A stretch of DNA of 64,000 nucleotides from JALZAI01 sp038207565 (GTDB lineage Bacteria > Actinomycetota > Actinomycetes > Mycobacteriales > Jatrophihabitantaceae), in NCBI GenBank assembly GCA_038207565.1, contig JBBQZQ010000007.1:47256-111255 (forward strand), given 5' to 3'. How positions within the stretch are numbered: the first letter of the stretch is position 1; each line of letters opens with the position of its first letter. Position numbers and translations under genes: made by a program. The notes below the pieces were generated by a model. That model did no database searches. It was not told where the DNA came from and worked only from the letters and a program-made list of their open reading frames with translations. Shown piece by piece: positions 8,467-16,836 of this stretch.

Positions 8467-9891
8467 TCACTTGAGCGTGCGCCGCGCCTTCCGGCGGAGC
8501 TCGTCGAGTTCGGCCTGCTCCGCCGACCAGAGCACGCCGAGCGCGAAACCCTCCTCCCCCTCAGCGCCGGAGGCCGCCCGCAGGAGAAGCTGCGAGGCGG
8601 CGACGCAGTCCTGCGCGAGGCCGAGGCGCCGCTGCACCCGTTCCGTACGCTCGCTGATCACGGAGGTGTCGAGGACCGGGCCGGCCAACTCGGCGGCGTA
8701 GCGGGCACGCTTGGCAGCCTTGCGCGCGTCATGCATGGCCTCTTCGTCGTCCGGGCGTTGAGACCAGCGGCTCAACTGCTTGCGGCGCCGCCGATCGATG
8801 GACTGCACCAGTGGCGCGAGCGCAGCCGGTGACGAGGTGGGATCGAGCAGGGGTGGTACCTCGCACCACGCATGGAGCTCGCGGAGCAACGCCACGTAAC
8901 GGCGTCCGCTCATCGCCCGATGCAACGCAGCGAGCGCCTGCTCCTCACCGTCGTCCAGAACGCTGGTCAGCCTCGCCGTGGCAGGCTCGGCGATCTCCCC
9001 CAGCTCGTCGACGCGCCCGAGCAGGTGCCCGCGCAGGACCTGGTGGTCGCGTACCGCTCCGAGTACACCGCCGTACCAGCGCAGCTCAGCTGCCAGGGCC
9101 GTCCCCCGGTCGGCCTCGAACAGAGCGTCGAAGCCACGAAGCGCACTGCGCAGCCGCCGCGTCGCAACCCGAACCTGGTGAATCGCATCGTGCCCACGCC
9201 GCAGCGCGATGTCGCCCAGGACGATTGCGTCGTACTGCGCGGTGAGGTAGCGCTGCACGATCTCCGGCAGCGACCCGGGATCTGCCTGCGGCGCCCCGGT
9301 GCGCGTGTAGTTCAGTGCGCGGGCGAGTTTCGAGCTCGTCACCGCTGGGGTCAGTCCGGACGACCCGACGTATCGTGCGGCAGCCGCCAGATCGTCCTCC
9401 GAGCCGTCGAACAGCTCGATCTCCACCTCGCGCCACTTGCTGAGCACCGGCACCGCGCCGAATGCCGTCGCGCGCACCGTGTCGTCGGCGATCTCCAACA
9501 CCGCACCCATAGCAGACCTGATGCGGTGGACGACCCGCGTCGTCTCGAGGGTCGCGGCCCGGCGCAACGGTGACCCGGCACGCAGGCCCACGACGAGGTC
9601 GCGCATCTCGGCAGGGACAGCGGTTCCTGCGTTAGGCGGCAGCCGTAGTTCGGTGCGCGCATTGCCGTCCGGCACCTTCAACTGCCAGCCCGCGTCTGCG
9701 TCACCCGACCGCCGGCGCAAAGTGACCCCGCGCGCCAACAAGCTGCAGCTTGCCGTGTCGTAGTAGGTGGTTTGCAGATGCAACGTCTCGGCCTCGAGGT
9801 CGCCGCCCGGCGGGACCAAGGCGTCGAGTTCGGGCATCGACCATTCGACCGGGACGTCGAACTTCAGCTCGCGTTCACGCTGTTCCCGCAT
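8467..9891 (-). CDS. CYTH-CHAD domain protein, polyphosphate-related
   Basis: 474 residues. The N-terminal half (1-205) is a CYTH triphosphate-tunnel domain: it opens with the ERELKF acidic motif and continues with paired acidic and basic strands such as TLRRRSGDADAGWQLKV and WREVEIELFDGSEDDL. The C-terminal half (from about 215) is a CHAD helical domain with the conserved HQVRVATRRLRSALRGFD and HDARKAAKRARYAAEL stretches rich in His/Arg/Lys for polyphosphate binding. Such fusions bind or hydrolyse polyphosphate or triphosphate. It lies upstream of the Ter cluster on the same strand with a 164-base gap, so it may or may not be co-regulated. Confidence 0.92.
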   Translation of the reverse strand: MREQRERELKFDVPVEWSMPELDALVPPGGDLEAETLHLQTTYYDTASCSLLARGVTLRRRSGDADAGWQLKVPDGNARTELRLPPNAGTAVPAEMRDLVVGLRAGSPLRRAATLETTRVVHRIRSAMGAVLEIADDTVRATAFGAVPVLSKWREVEIELFDGSEDDLAAAARYVGSSGLTPAVTSSKLARALNYTRTGAPQADPGSLPEIVQRYLTAQYDAIVLGDIALRRGHDAIHQVRVATRRLRSALRGFDALFEADRGTALAAELRWYGGVLGAVRDHQVLRGHLLGRVDELGEIAEPATARLTSVLDDGEEQALAALHRAMSGRRYVALLRELHAWCEVPPLLDPTSSPAALAPLVQSIDRRRRKQLSRWSQRPDDEEAMHDARKAAKRARYAAELAGPVLDTSVISERTERVQRRLGLAQDCVAASQLLLRAASGAEGEEGFALGVLWSAEQAELDELRRKARRTLK

Positions 9892-10021
9892 GCCATCACC
9901 GTTTCGCTAGGGCTGCACTGCTGGGCAGTGTTCCCACCACGGCAGCGCGCGCTGCCCGCCGCAGCGCCGCACCGTGGGCATCACGCTCGCGCAGCCGTGT
10001 CCAGACACGCATGACCCGCGG

Positions 10022-10363
10022 TCAGTTGACGTGGTGCGCCCAGTCCGACGGCACGCGCTCCCTCGGACCGGGCACCGACTGGTCCAGTGGATGGTGCTGG
10101 GGATCAGCCAGTTCCGGTCCGTCGTAGTACTGCTCGCTGCTGTAGTCCCAGAACCAGTTCTCGCCCGGCTCGAAGCTGCGGACGATCGGATGACCCGACC
10201 CGCTCCAGTGCGCACTCGCGTGCTGCGACGGCGAGGAGTCGCAGCAGCCGATGTGCCCGCACTGCGCGCAGCGGCGCAGATGTACCCACCATCCGCCGGC
10301 TGCATCGCACTCGGCGCAGCCGGTACCGCTCGGTGCGACGCTGGGGTCAACTGGCTCGGTCAT
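10022..10363 (-). CDS. UBP-type zinc finger protein
   Basis: 113 residues forming a single ZnF-UBP domain. The metal ligands are visible in order: CAEC near residue 16, CAQCGHIGCCD near 34-44, and the histidines of QHASAHWSGSGHPIVRSFEPG. The WFWDY and QYYDGP segments follow as in the family. In eukaryotes this fold binds the free ubiquitin C-terminus; the bacterial role is unknown, but the gene is repeatedly found with the histidine kinase and thioredoxin-reductase-like response regulator seen just upstream. Its 5' end overlaps the kinase gene by 17 bases, so it is the last gene of that operon. AGGGAC precedes the ATG. Confidence 0.9.
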   Translation of the reverse strand: MTEPVDPSVAPSGTGCAECDAAGGWWVHLRRCAQCGHIGCCDSSPSQHASAHWSGSGHPIVRSFEPGENWFWDYSSEQYYDGPELADPQHHPLDQSVPGPRERVPSDWAHHVN

Positions 10364-11807
10364 CGGTTGTCCCTTCAGGACCTCGGATGGGCAGGCGGAC
10401 GCGGAAGCGGGTGTTGCCGGGCTCGGAGGTCACCGACAGGTCGCCGTGATGCTTGTCGACCACGATCCGCCACGAGATGTCAAGACCCAGTCCGGTTCCC
10501 TGGCCCACCGGTTTGGTGGTGAAGAAGGGTTCGAACACGCGCGGCAGATCCGCCGCCGGAATGCCCGGACCGGTGTCGGCGACAACGACCTCGACGTGGT
10601 CGTTCACTCGGGAGGTCGACAGCGTCAGCGTCCCCGTTCCGTCCATCGCCTGCAGTGCGTTGTCGATCAGATTCGTCCACACCTGATTCAGCTCGGCACC
10701 GTAGACCGGCACGTCGGGCAGCGAACGGTCGTACTCCTTCACGACCTGCACGCCCTTGTCGATCTTGCGGCTGAGCATCACCAGGGTGCTTTCGAGCAAC
10801 TCGTGCACGTCGATGACCTGGTAGGGCGCGCGATCCAGCTGCGAGTACTGCTTGGAGGCGGTGACCAGCGTCGAGATGCGCGTCGTGGAGTCCTCGATCT
10901 CAGCCATGAGCAGTTCGGTCTCGAGGGTGTAGTTCAGCCAGCGCACGGCGCCCTCGAGGGTCGCCGCGTCGAGCATCTCGGCAACCTGGTCGAGCCACGC
11001 GATGTCGAGGCCGGACTGCACGAATGTCGGTGCGAGGTCGTAACCGCCCGTGATGCCGTGCTGGTCGAACCAGTCCGACAGTTCGTCCTCCAGATCGGAG
11101 GTTTCGAGCGGGCTGAGGTCGGGCGCCTTCGCCACGTGCTCGACGGCCGCCTCCTGCAGCGTGATCAGCGTCTCGAGCACGTGGCGGTCATACGCCCCAC
11201 CCGCGATCAAGGCAAGTTTGTGGCGCATGCCGGCAACCCGGTCACGCAGCGACGATGTCGCGCGTACCGCTGCAGCAGCAGGGTTGTTCAGCTCGTGCGT
11301 CAGCCCCGCCGACAACGAGCCGAGGGCCAGCAGCCGCTCGCGCTGGCCGACCGCGCGCTGGGTGTCGCGCTGACCGTAGAACAGACCTTCCAGCATGTGG
11401 ACGGCCATCGGGAACCAGTCCCGCATCAGCGATGCGAAGTCGGCCGCGCTCAGCGTGAATAGCCGCACCGGCGTCAGGGCGCGCATCGAACCCGGGTACG
11501 TCGTCGGCGCGCGCTCACCGAGGTACGCCGACCAGGCTCCGCCGTACACGCCGCGCTGATCCGTGCGCCCGATCTCGACCTCGTCTTCTCCGACGTGCCG
11601 CGACATGACGATGAATCCTTCGAGCAGGACGTAGAAGCACGTCGCCGGGTCGCCCTCCCGGAAGACGAAACCGGGTTCGTGGACCTCGACGTGGCCGTGC
11701 TCGCACAGCCACTGCAACTGCTGGTCGTCCAGTTGTTCGAAGAGGAACAACGTGCGCAGCTCGTCGACGTCGCAGATCAGGGAATCGGTCACAATTTGCT
11801 CCGTCAC
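10347..11807 (-). CDS. Sensor histidine kinase with N-terminal cyclic-nucleotide-binding domain
   Basis: 486 residues. Residues 10-150 are a cNMP/CRP-type effector domain (WLCEHGHVEVHEPGFVFREG, CFYVLLEGFIVMSRHVG). A helical linker leads to the phosphoacceptor H-box LSAGLTHELNNPAAAAVRA. The C-terminal HATPase has the N box NLIDNALQAMDG, the G1 box DTGPGI, the F box FEPFFTTKP and the G2 box GTGLGLD. There is no membrane segment, so it is cytosolic. Its start overlaps the stop of the response-regulator gene by ATGA, indicating coupled translation and a cognate pair. Ligand identity (cyclic nucleotide, haem or none) cannot be read from sequence. Confidence 0.93.
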   Translation of the reverse strand: MTEQIVTDSLICDVDELRTLFLFEQLDDQQLQWLCEHGHVEVHEPGFVFREGDPATCFYVLLEGFIVMSRHVGEDEVEIGRTDQRGVYGGAWSAYLGERAPTTYPGSMRALTPVRLFTLSAADFASLMRDWFPMAVHMLEGLFYGQRDTQRAVGQRERLLALGSLSAGLTHELNNPAAAAVRATSSLRDRVAGMRHKLALIAGGAYDRHVLETLITLQEAAVEHVAKAPDLSPLETSDLEDELSDWFDQHGITGGYDLAPTFVQSGLDIAWLDQVAEMLDAATLEGAVRWLNYTLETELLMAEIEDSTTRISTLVTASKQYSQLDRAPYQVIDVHELLESTLVMLSRKIDKGVQVVKEYDRSLPDVPVYGAELNQVWTNLIDNALQAMDGTGTLTLSTSRVNDHVEVVVADTGPGIPAADLPRVFEPFFTTKPVGQGTGLGLDISWRIVVDKHHGDLSVTSEPGNTRFRVRLPIRGPEGTTDDRAS

Positions 11808-13480
11808 AGACCTTCGAGGTAGCGGTGCACCAGCATCACGGCCATCGCGCCCTCGCCCACCGCGGACGCGACGCGCTTGGCCGACTCGGCCCGCGCGTCA
11901 CCGGCCACGAAGACGCCCGGCACGCTGGTCTCGAGGTGCAACGGTGCGCGGTCCAAATTCCATCCCGGTGGGCGTGCCTCGTCCGTGCCGAGGTCCGGGC
12001 CGGCCACGACGAACCCGCGCCCGTCGCGCACGACGACACCGTCGAGCCAGCCAGTGCGTGGCGCGGCGCCGATGAACACGAACAGCCAGCCGGCGTCGAC
12101 CTCCTCGGTCTCGCCGGTCTCGCTGCTGCGCAAGGTCAGCCGCTCCAGGTGGGCGTCACCGTGCGCGGCGACGACCTCTGTGCAGGTGCGCACGTTGATG
12201 TTCGCGATCTCGGCCAGCTGCTTAATCAGGTAGTACGACATCGAGGCTTCTAACGACCTGCCGCGCACCAGCAGGGTCACCGAACGGGCACCGCGCGCCA
12301 GGTATGCGGCGGCCTGTCCGGCGGAGTTCGCGCCGCCCACGATGTAGACGTCCTGCTCGGCGCAGTTGGCCGCCTCGGTCAGCGCCGAGCCGTAGAACAC
12401 GCCGCGGCCGGTGAGGCGGTCGACCCCCTCCGCGCCGAGTTGCTGGTACGACACCCCCGTCGCCAGGATCACGGTATGGGCATCGATCGACGCGCCGTCG
12501 TCGAAGCGCACCGTGCGGGCCGACCCGTTGACCTCCAGCCCGACGACGTCCCGCGTGGTGATCAGTTCGGCGCCGAAGCGCACGGCCTGCCGACGCGCAC
12601 GCTCGGTCAGCTGCGCGCCGGAGACGCCGTCCGGAAAGCCGAGGTAGTTCTCGATGCGCGAACTCTGCCCCGCCTGGCCGCCGGTCGCCGTTCGTTCGAC
12701 GAGCACCGTCTTCAGACCCTCCGACGCGCCGTACACCGCGGAACCGAGTCCGGCCGGGCCACCGCCGATGACGACGAGATCGTAGAAGTCCTTGGCGGGG
12801 GAGGTGGTGAGCCCCACCCGGTCGGCCAGCTCGGTGTTGCTCGGCTCGACCAGGGCCTGGCCGTCCGGGGTGACGACCAGAGGCAGCGACTGCGCGTCCG
12901 AACCGGCGGCGGACAGCAGGCGCGCGCCCTCCGGCGAATCGGACAGGTACCACCGGTACGCGACCTGATTGCGCGCGAGGAACTCTCGCACCTCGGAAGA
13001 ACGTGCCGACCACCGGTGGCCGACCACCTTGGTTTCGGGGACGGGGTGGTAGTCCTCGGCCGTCCACGACTCGAGCTGCGCGTCGATGACCGGGTAGAGC
13101 TTCTCCTCCGGTGGATCCCACGGCTTGAGCAGGTAATAGTCGAGGTCGACGACATTGATCGCGTCGATCGCGGCACCGGTGTCCGCGTACGCGGTGAGTA
13201 ACACCCGTCGGGCGGCCGGATACAGATCCATGGCGGCCTCGAGGAACTCCAACCCGCTCATCTGCGGCATCCGGTAATCGGCCAGCAGAACCGCCACCAC
13301 GTCGCCGCGAAGCTTCATCTCGCGCAACGCGTCCAACGCCTGGGCACCGGACTCGGCGCGGACGATGCGGTGGTTGTCGCCGTAGCGACGGCGCAGGTCA
13401 CGGGCGACAGCACGCGACACCCCCGGATCGTCGTCGACCGTCAGAATCGCGGTGCGTGGCGAATTTCCCGGACTGCTCAC
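11804..13480 (-). CDS. Response regulator fused to thioredoxin-reductase-like FAD protein
   Basis: 558 residues. Residues 8-130 are a CheY-like receiver with the phospho-accepting Asp in VLLADYRMPQMSGLEFLE and the conserved Lys in YLLKPWDPPEEK. A short thioredoxin-like link (VAYRWYLSDSPEGARLL, VTPDGQALVEPSN) follows. From about residue 250 it is a thioredoxin-reductase-type flavoprotein with GGGPAGLGSAVYGASEG for FAD, GGANSAGQAA for NAD(P)H, and FVAGDAR near the C-terminus. The redox CxxC of true thioredoxin reductases is absent; the place is occupied by GVFYGSALTEAANC. The enzyme therefore probably signals redox state or reduces something other than thioredoxin. First gene of the operon with the kinase and UBP protein. 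Confidence 0.93.
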   Translation of the reverse strand: MSSPGNSPRTAILTVDDDPGVSRAVARDLRRRYGDNHRIVRAESGAQALDALREMKLRGDVVAVLLADYRMPQMSGLEFLEAAMDLYPAARRVLLTAYADTGAAIDAINVVDLDYYLLKPWDPPEEKLYPVIDAQLESWTAEDYHPVPETKVVGHRWSARSSEVREFLARNQVAYRWYLSDSPEGARLLSAAGSDAQSLPLVVTPDGQALVEPSNTELADRVGLTTSPAKDFYDLVVIGGGPAGLGSAVYGASEGLKTVLVERTATGGQAGQSSRIENYLGFPDGVSGAQLTERARRQAVRFGAELITTRDVVGLEVNGSARTVRFDDGASIDAHTVILATGVSYQQLGAEGVDRLTGRGVFYGSALTEAANCAEQDVYIVGGANSAGQAAAYLARGARSVTLLVRGRSLEASMSYYLIKQLAEIANINVRTCTEVVAAHGDAHLERLTLRSSETGETEEVDAGWLFVFIGAAPRTGWLDGVVVRDGRGFVVAGPDLGTDEARPPGWNLDRAPLHLETSVPGVFVAGDARAESAKRVASAVGEGAMAVMLVHRYLEGL

Positions 13481-13588
13481 TCGACCACCCTAAGCGTGGA
13501 CACCACGCCGTGGATCGTTGCGGTAACCCGTTCACCCGCCGGCCACCTCTCGCCGACGTCCCCGCATGACGCCGCGAACTCGTGCAGG

Positions 13589-14785
13589 TCAGTCGGGGAG
13601 CAATGGCACGCTCATCCCGGGGTCGCGGCCGAGGAGAACGCCACGGGTGAGGGCGGCGGAGCCGAAGCGGGCGCGCACGCCGTCCATGGCTGCGTCCAGC
13701 ATCCGGAAATCCGGTGCGTCGAAGGGCAACTCCGGCTGCACGACGTGGGCATCGTCGAGATTGCTCAGCGAGATCCCGACAAGCGTCAACCCACTCGCGC
13801 GGATGAGTGGCGCGACACCGGCCAGCAGGTGCCGCGCCGCACCGAGCAGCGCCGCGGTCTCATCCGTCGGCCCGGGCAGCGTGTGTGAGCGAGTCGCCCG
13901 GGTGAAGTCGTCGAAACGTAGCCGCAGGACGACCGTGCGACACTGCCGCGAGGCCTTGCGCAACCGCCGGGTCACCCGGTCGACCAGAGCGACGAGGGCG
14001 GTGTCGATCTCGTCGACGCTCAGCCGCGACCGGCCCAGCGCCCGCTGCGCGCCGATCGATCGGCGCCGCCGGCCGACACGCACGGGGCGTGGATCGAGGT
14101 TGTGCGCGAGGGCGTGCAGGTGGCGCCCGGCGCCCGGGCCGAGCATGGCGACCAGGGCGCGCTGCTCCAGCGCTGCCACATCTCCGACGGTCCTGATGCC
14201 GCGCTCGTGCAGCCTCGCGGCCGTGACCCGCCCGACGCCCCACAGCCGCTCAACGGGCAGCGGATGCAGGAAATCCAGCTCACCGGCCGGGGGCACCGAG
14301 AGCAGGCCGTCGGGCTTGCCCACCGCGCTCGCCACCTTGGCCAGGAACTTGGTGCGTGCCACGCCGACGGTGATCGGCAACCCGACCTTCTCGCGTACGT
14401 CGCGACGCAGCTTCGTTCCGATCTCGAGCGGGGTGCCCGACACCTTGAGCAACCCGCCGACGTCCAGGAACGCCTCGTCGACCGACATCCCCTCGACGAA
14501 CGGCGTGGTGTCGGCGAAGATCGCGAACACCGCCCTGCTCGCTTCCAGGTAGGCATCGAAGTGGGGTGGCACCACCACCGCGAACGGGCAGAGCCGCCGG
14601 GCCTGCGCGCCGCCCATCGGCGCGGCGATGCCGAAGGCCTTCGCCTCGTAACTCGCGGCCAGCACGACGCCGCCTCCGACGATCACGGGACGCCCACGCA
14701 GCGCCGGGTGGTCGCGCTGCTCCACCGAGGCATAGAACGAGTCCAGGTCGGCGTGCAGGATGTGACCGTGATCCGACACGAACAT
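13589..14785 (-). CDS. dinB: DNA polymerase IV (Y-family)
   Basis: 398 residues, normal for DinB. The palm motifs are intact: ILHADLDSFYASVEQRDHP at the N-terminus and EGMSVDEAFLDVGGLL near residue 100 supply the catalytic acidic residues. The thumb helix-hairpin-helix (VERLWGVGRVTAARLHERGI) and little-finger segment follow. The C-terminus (LPD) lacks an obvious beta-clamp pentapeptide of the QL-LF type, but the stretch QPELPFDAP could serve. It is an error-prone translesion polymerase. It lies 108 bases upstream of the redox-signalling operon on the same strand. Confidence 0.95.
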   Translation of the reverse strand: MFVSDHGHILHADLDSFYASVEQRDHPALRGRPVIVGGGVVLAASYEAKAFGIAAPMGGAQARRLCPFAVVVPPHFDAYLEASRAVFAIFADTTPFVEGMSVDEAFLDVGGLLKVSGTPLEIGTKLRRDVREKVGLPITVGVARTKFLAKVASAVGKPDGLLSVPPAGELDFLHPLPVERLWGVGRVTAARLHERGIRTVGDVAALEQRALVAMLGPGAGRHLHALAHNLDPRPVRVGRRRRSIGAQRALGRSRLSVDEIDTALVALVDRVTRRLRKASRQCRTVVLRLRFDDFTRATRSHTLPGPTDETAALLGAARHLLAGVAPLIRASGLTLVGISLSNLDDAHVVQPELPFDAPDFRMLDAAMDGVRARFGSAALTRGVLLGRDPGMSVPLLPD

Positions 14786-14825
14786 ATGTTCGCATACCTG
14801 GCTGGGTTCGGCCAGCCCGCCCGCG

Positions 14826-15053
14826 TCAACGAGTTCCGGCGATGCCGACGCCGGTTACTCGGTGCCCGACGGCCGGGGTGACCACCCGGCGACCGTGCGC
14901 GTCCAGATCGAGAGCGGTGAGACCGTCGGCGGGCAGTCCGGTCAGACGCTCGGTCTCGGCGCACGCCGCGAGAATGCCGTCGTGCAGAGCTACCGGCACC
15001 GGCAGGGCCGTCGCCTGCCTCAGGTACCAGAGCAGCTCGTGCAGTCGACTCAA
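14826..15053 (-). CDS. Hypothetical short protein, possibly a fragment
   Basis: 75 residues from a TTG that directly follows an in-frame TGA. The product (SRLHELLWYLRQATALPVP and so on) has sensible amino-acid composition and helical character, unlike the Arg/Pro/Ser-rich shadow frames around it, and codon third positions are mostly G/C. I do not recognise a family. It sits at the junction between dinB and the dehalogenase region, where several genes are broken, so it could be the surviving end of a longer gene. Confidence 0.35.
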   Translation of the reverse strand: MSRLHELLWYLRQATALPVPVALHDGILAACAETERLTGLPADGLTALDLDAHGRRVVTPAVGHRVTGVGIAGTR

Positions 15054-15301
15054 TCACCGGGAAGCTCGCCACCATGTCCCGGGCGGTATTCCGGTCGTCG
15101 CGCCAGCTGCGTCCACCGAACGTGACCTGCGAGATCGGGCTATGCGCACGCTGCCGGCGGCACGGCCTGCCGCTGGTGGCGACGGTGTGCCGTGGCTGCA
15201 CGATCACTCTCAGCTCACGGTGGCCCTGGTGGCCGCTCAGGACTTGGTGTCACGGGGAGGTACGGTCCGAACTGACCGATCTCGCCGCCTCTGGAGTTGC
15301 T

Positions 15302-15994
15302 ATGCACGTGCTTCGCACGCCCGACGACCGGTTCGCCGACCTGCCCGGTTTCCCCTGCCTACCGCACCACGTCGAGGTGGAGGACGGTGAGGGTGGCCGG
15401 CTGCGGGTGGCCCACCTGGACGAGCGGCCACGCGGCGGTGAGACGGTGCTGCTGCTGCACGGCGAGCCGTCCTGGTCATTCCCCTACCGCACAACGATCC
15501 CGCCGCTGGCGTCGGCCGGACTGCGGGTGAACACCGGCCCGCCGACCGGGGACCACCCGATGAGCGAGGCCTTCCTCGCCTGGCAGCGTTACTCCCAGGA
15601 CACCCCGGAGTTGCGGGTGGGCCGGATCGTCGCGGGCGGGTGCCGCAATCCGATGCCGCCCGACGTGGTCGCGGCCTACGACGCTCCGTTTCCTGATGAC
15701 ACCTACAAGGCCGGTGCCCAGGTGTTCCCGATGCTGGTGCCGACCCCGGACGACCCGGCGGCCGAGGCGAACCGGCGCGCCTGGGCCGTGCTGTCGGCGT
15801 GGGACGAGCCCTTCCTCACCGCGTTCTCTGACGCCGACCCGATCGCCGGTGGCGGGGACCGGATGTTCCACAAGCTCGTGCCGGGAGCGGCCGGCCGCGA
15901 GCACGTGACCCTCGCCGGCGGTGGGCACTTCCTGCAGGAGGACCTCGGCCCGGAGTTCGCCGCCGTGCTCGCGCAGTTCGTGGCCACGACGTGA
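15302..15994 (+). pseudogene. Haloalkane dehalogenase (HLD-I type) lacking the nucleophile segment
   Basis: 230 residues, whereas family members have about 300. The N-terminus (MHVLRTPDDRFADLPGF) and the oxyanion segment LLHGEPSWSF (residues 51-60) are normal. At residue 76/77 the sequence jumps from ASAGLRV to NTGPPTGDHPMSEAF, which in intact enzymes are separated by roughly 70 residues that include strand 5, the nucleophile elbow (Asp in an xDWGG motif) and the following helix. The acid region FSDADP (about 175-180) and the catalytic His in GGGHFLQED (209) remain. The frame is preserved across the scar, so a protein may be made but should not dehalogenate. It overlaps the next gene by GTGA, indicating an operon. 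Confidence 0.85.
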
Positions 15995-16665
15995 GCGCGA
16001 CACCCGAAGCACTCGCGTTCGACATGTACGGCACGCTGGTGGACCCGATCCGGATCTGGACCCGCCTGGAGCACGACCTGCCTGACGAGGCGCTAAGGGT
16101 GGCCGAGGTGTGGCGGCACAAGCAGCTGGAGTACACCTTCCGGCTGACCGCGATGGGCGAGTACGAGGACTTCGAACAGCTAACCCGCAAGGCTCTGGAC
16201 TACGCCCTGGCCGCCGCCGGCCGCGAACTCGCCCAACCCCAGAAGGACGCGCTGATGGCGCAGTACAACGACCTGGAGCGCTTCGCCGACGTCGAACCCG
16301 GCCTGACCCGACTGAAGCAGCGGGGCCACCCGATGATGGTGTTCTCCAACGGCTCCCCCCGGATGCTCGAGCCACTGATGGCCGCGGCCGGGCTGAACCG
16401 GTGGTTCGACGGCTACGTCAGCGTGCACGAAGTGCAGGTCTTCAAGCCCGCTCCACGGACCTACCAGCACGTCGCCCAGCGGTTCGACCGGCCGATCGGG
16501 CAGGTCCGGCTCATCTCCTCCAACCCGTTCGACGTCATCGGAGCACAGGCGGCGGGCATGCGCACGGCATGGGTGGACCGCTCCGCAGGGTTATTCGACA
16601 CCCTCCGGCCACCCCCGCAGACCATCGTCAAATCCCTGACCGCGCTCGCCGACGCCCTCGAATAG
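15991..16665 (+). CDS. L-2-haloacid dehalogenase, type II (HAD superfamily)
   Basis: 224 residues, the standard length. HAD motif I is FDMYGTLVD with the nucleophilic Asp near residue 10; motif II is VFSNGS; the Lys motif lies in EVQVFKPAPRTY; and the acidic motif is replaced by SSNPFDVIGAQAAGMRTAW, the Ser-Asn-Asp pattern typical of 2-haloacid dehalogenases rather than phosphatases. The enzyme hydrolyses short 2-haloalkanoates to hydroxyacids. The GTG start overlaps the stop of the haloalkane dehalogenase remnant (GTGA). Together they would have formed a two-step dehalogenation route. No regulator gene adjoins it directly. Confidence 0.93.
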   Translation: MSATPEALAFDMYGTLVDPIRIWTRLEHDLPDEALRVAEVWRHKQLEYTFRLTAMGEYEDFEQLTRKALDYALAAAGRELAQPQKDALMAQYNDLERFADVEPGLTRLKQRGHPMMVFSNGSPRMLEPLMAAAGLNRWFDGYVSVHEVQVFKPAPRTYQHVAQRFDRPIGQVRLISSNPFDVIGAQAAGMRTAWVDRSAGLFDTLRPPPQTIVKSLTALADALE

Positions 16666-16836
16666 CCCCCGTCACGCCCGAGATCGATCCGCCCGCCCCG
16701 ACCGCCGGCCACATGATCCGCACCACCCGCGGCCCAAGATGAACGCAGTGAACAGCTTCCCCGGCGCACCGCTCAAGTCACTGCAAGGGCGAGAGCGCAT
16801 CGCTGACGCGGGTTCATCCGTCTAGGGTTCTTTGAC

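Noticed and set aside
10251..11462. 403-residue plus-strand open frame opposite the histidine kinase
   Set aside because: Shadow frame; the kinase motifs are intact on the other strand.
11804..13480. Annotation as thioredoxin reductase (trxB)
   Set aside because: The receiver fusion and absence of CxxC argue against a true thioredoxin reductase.
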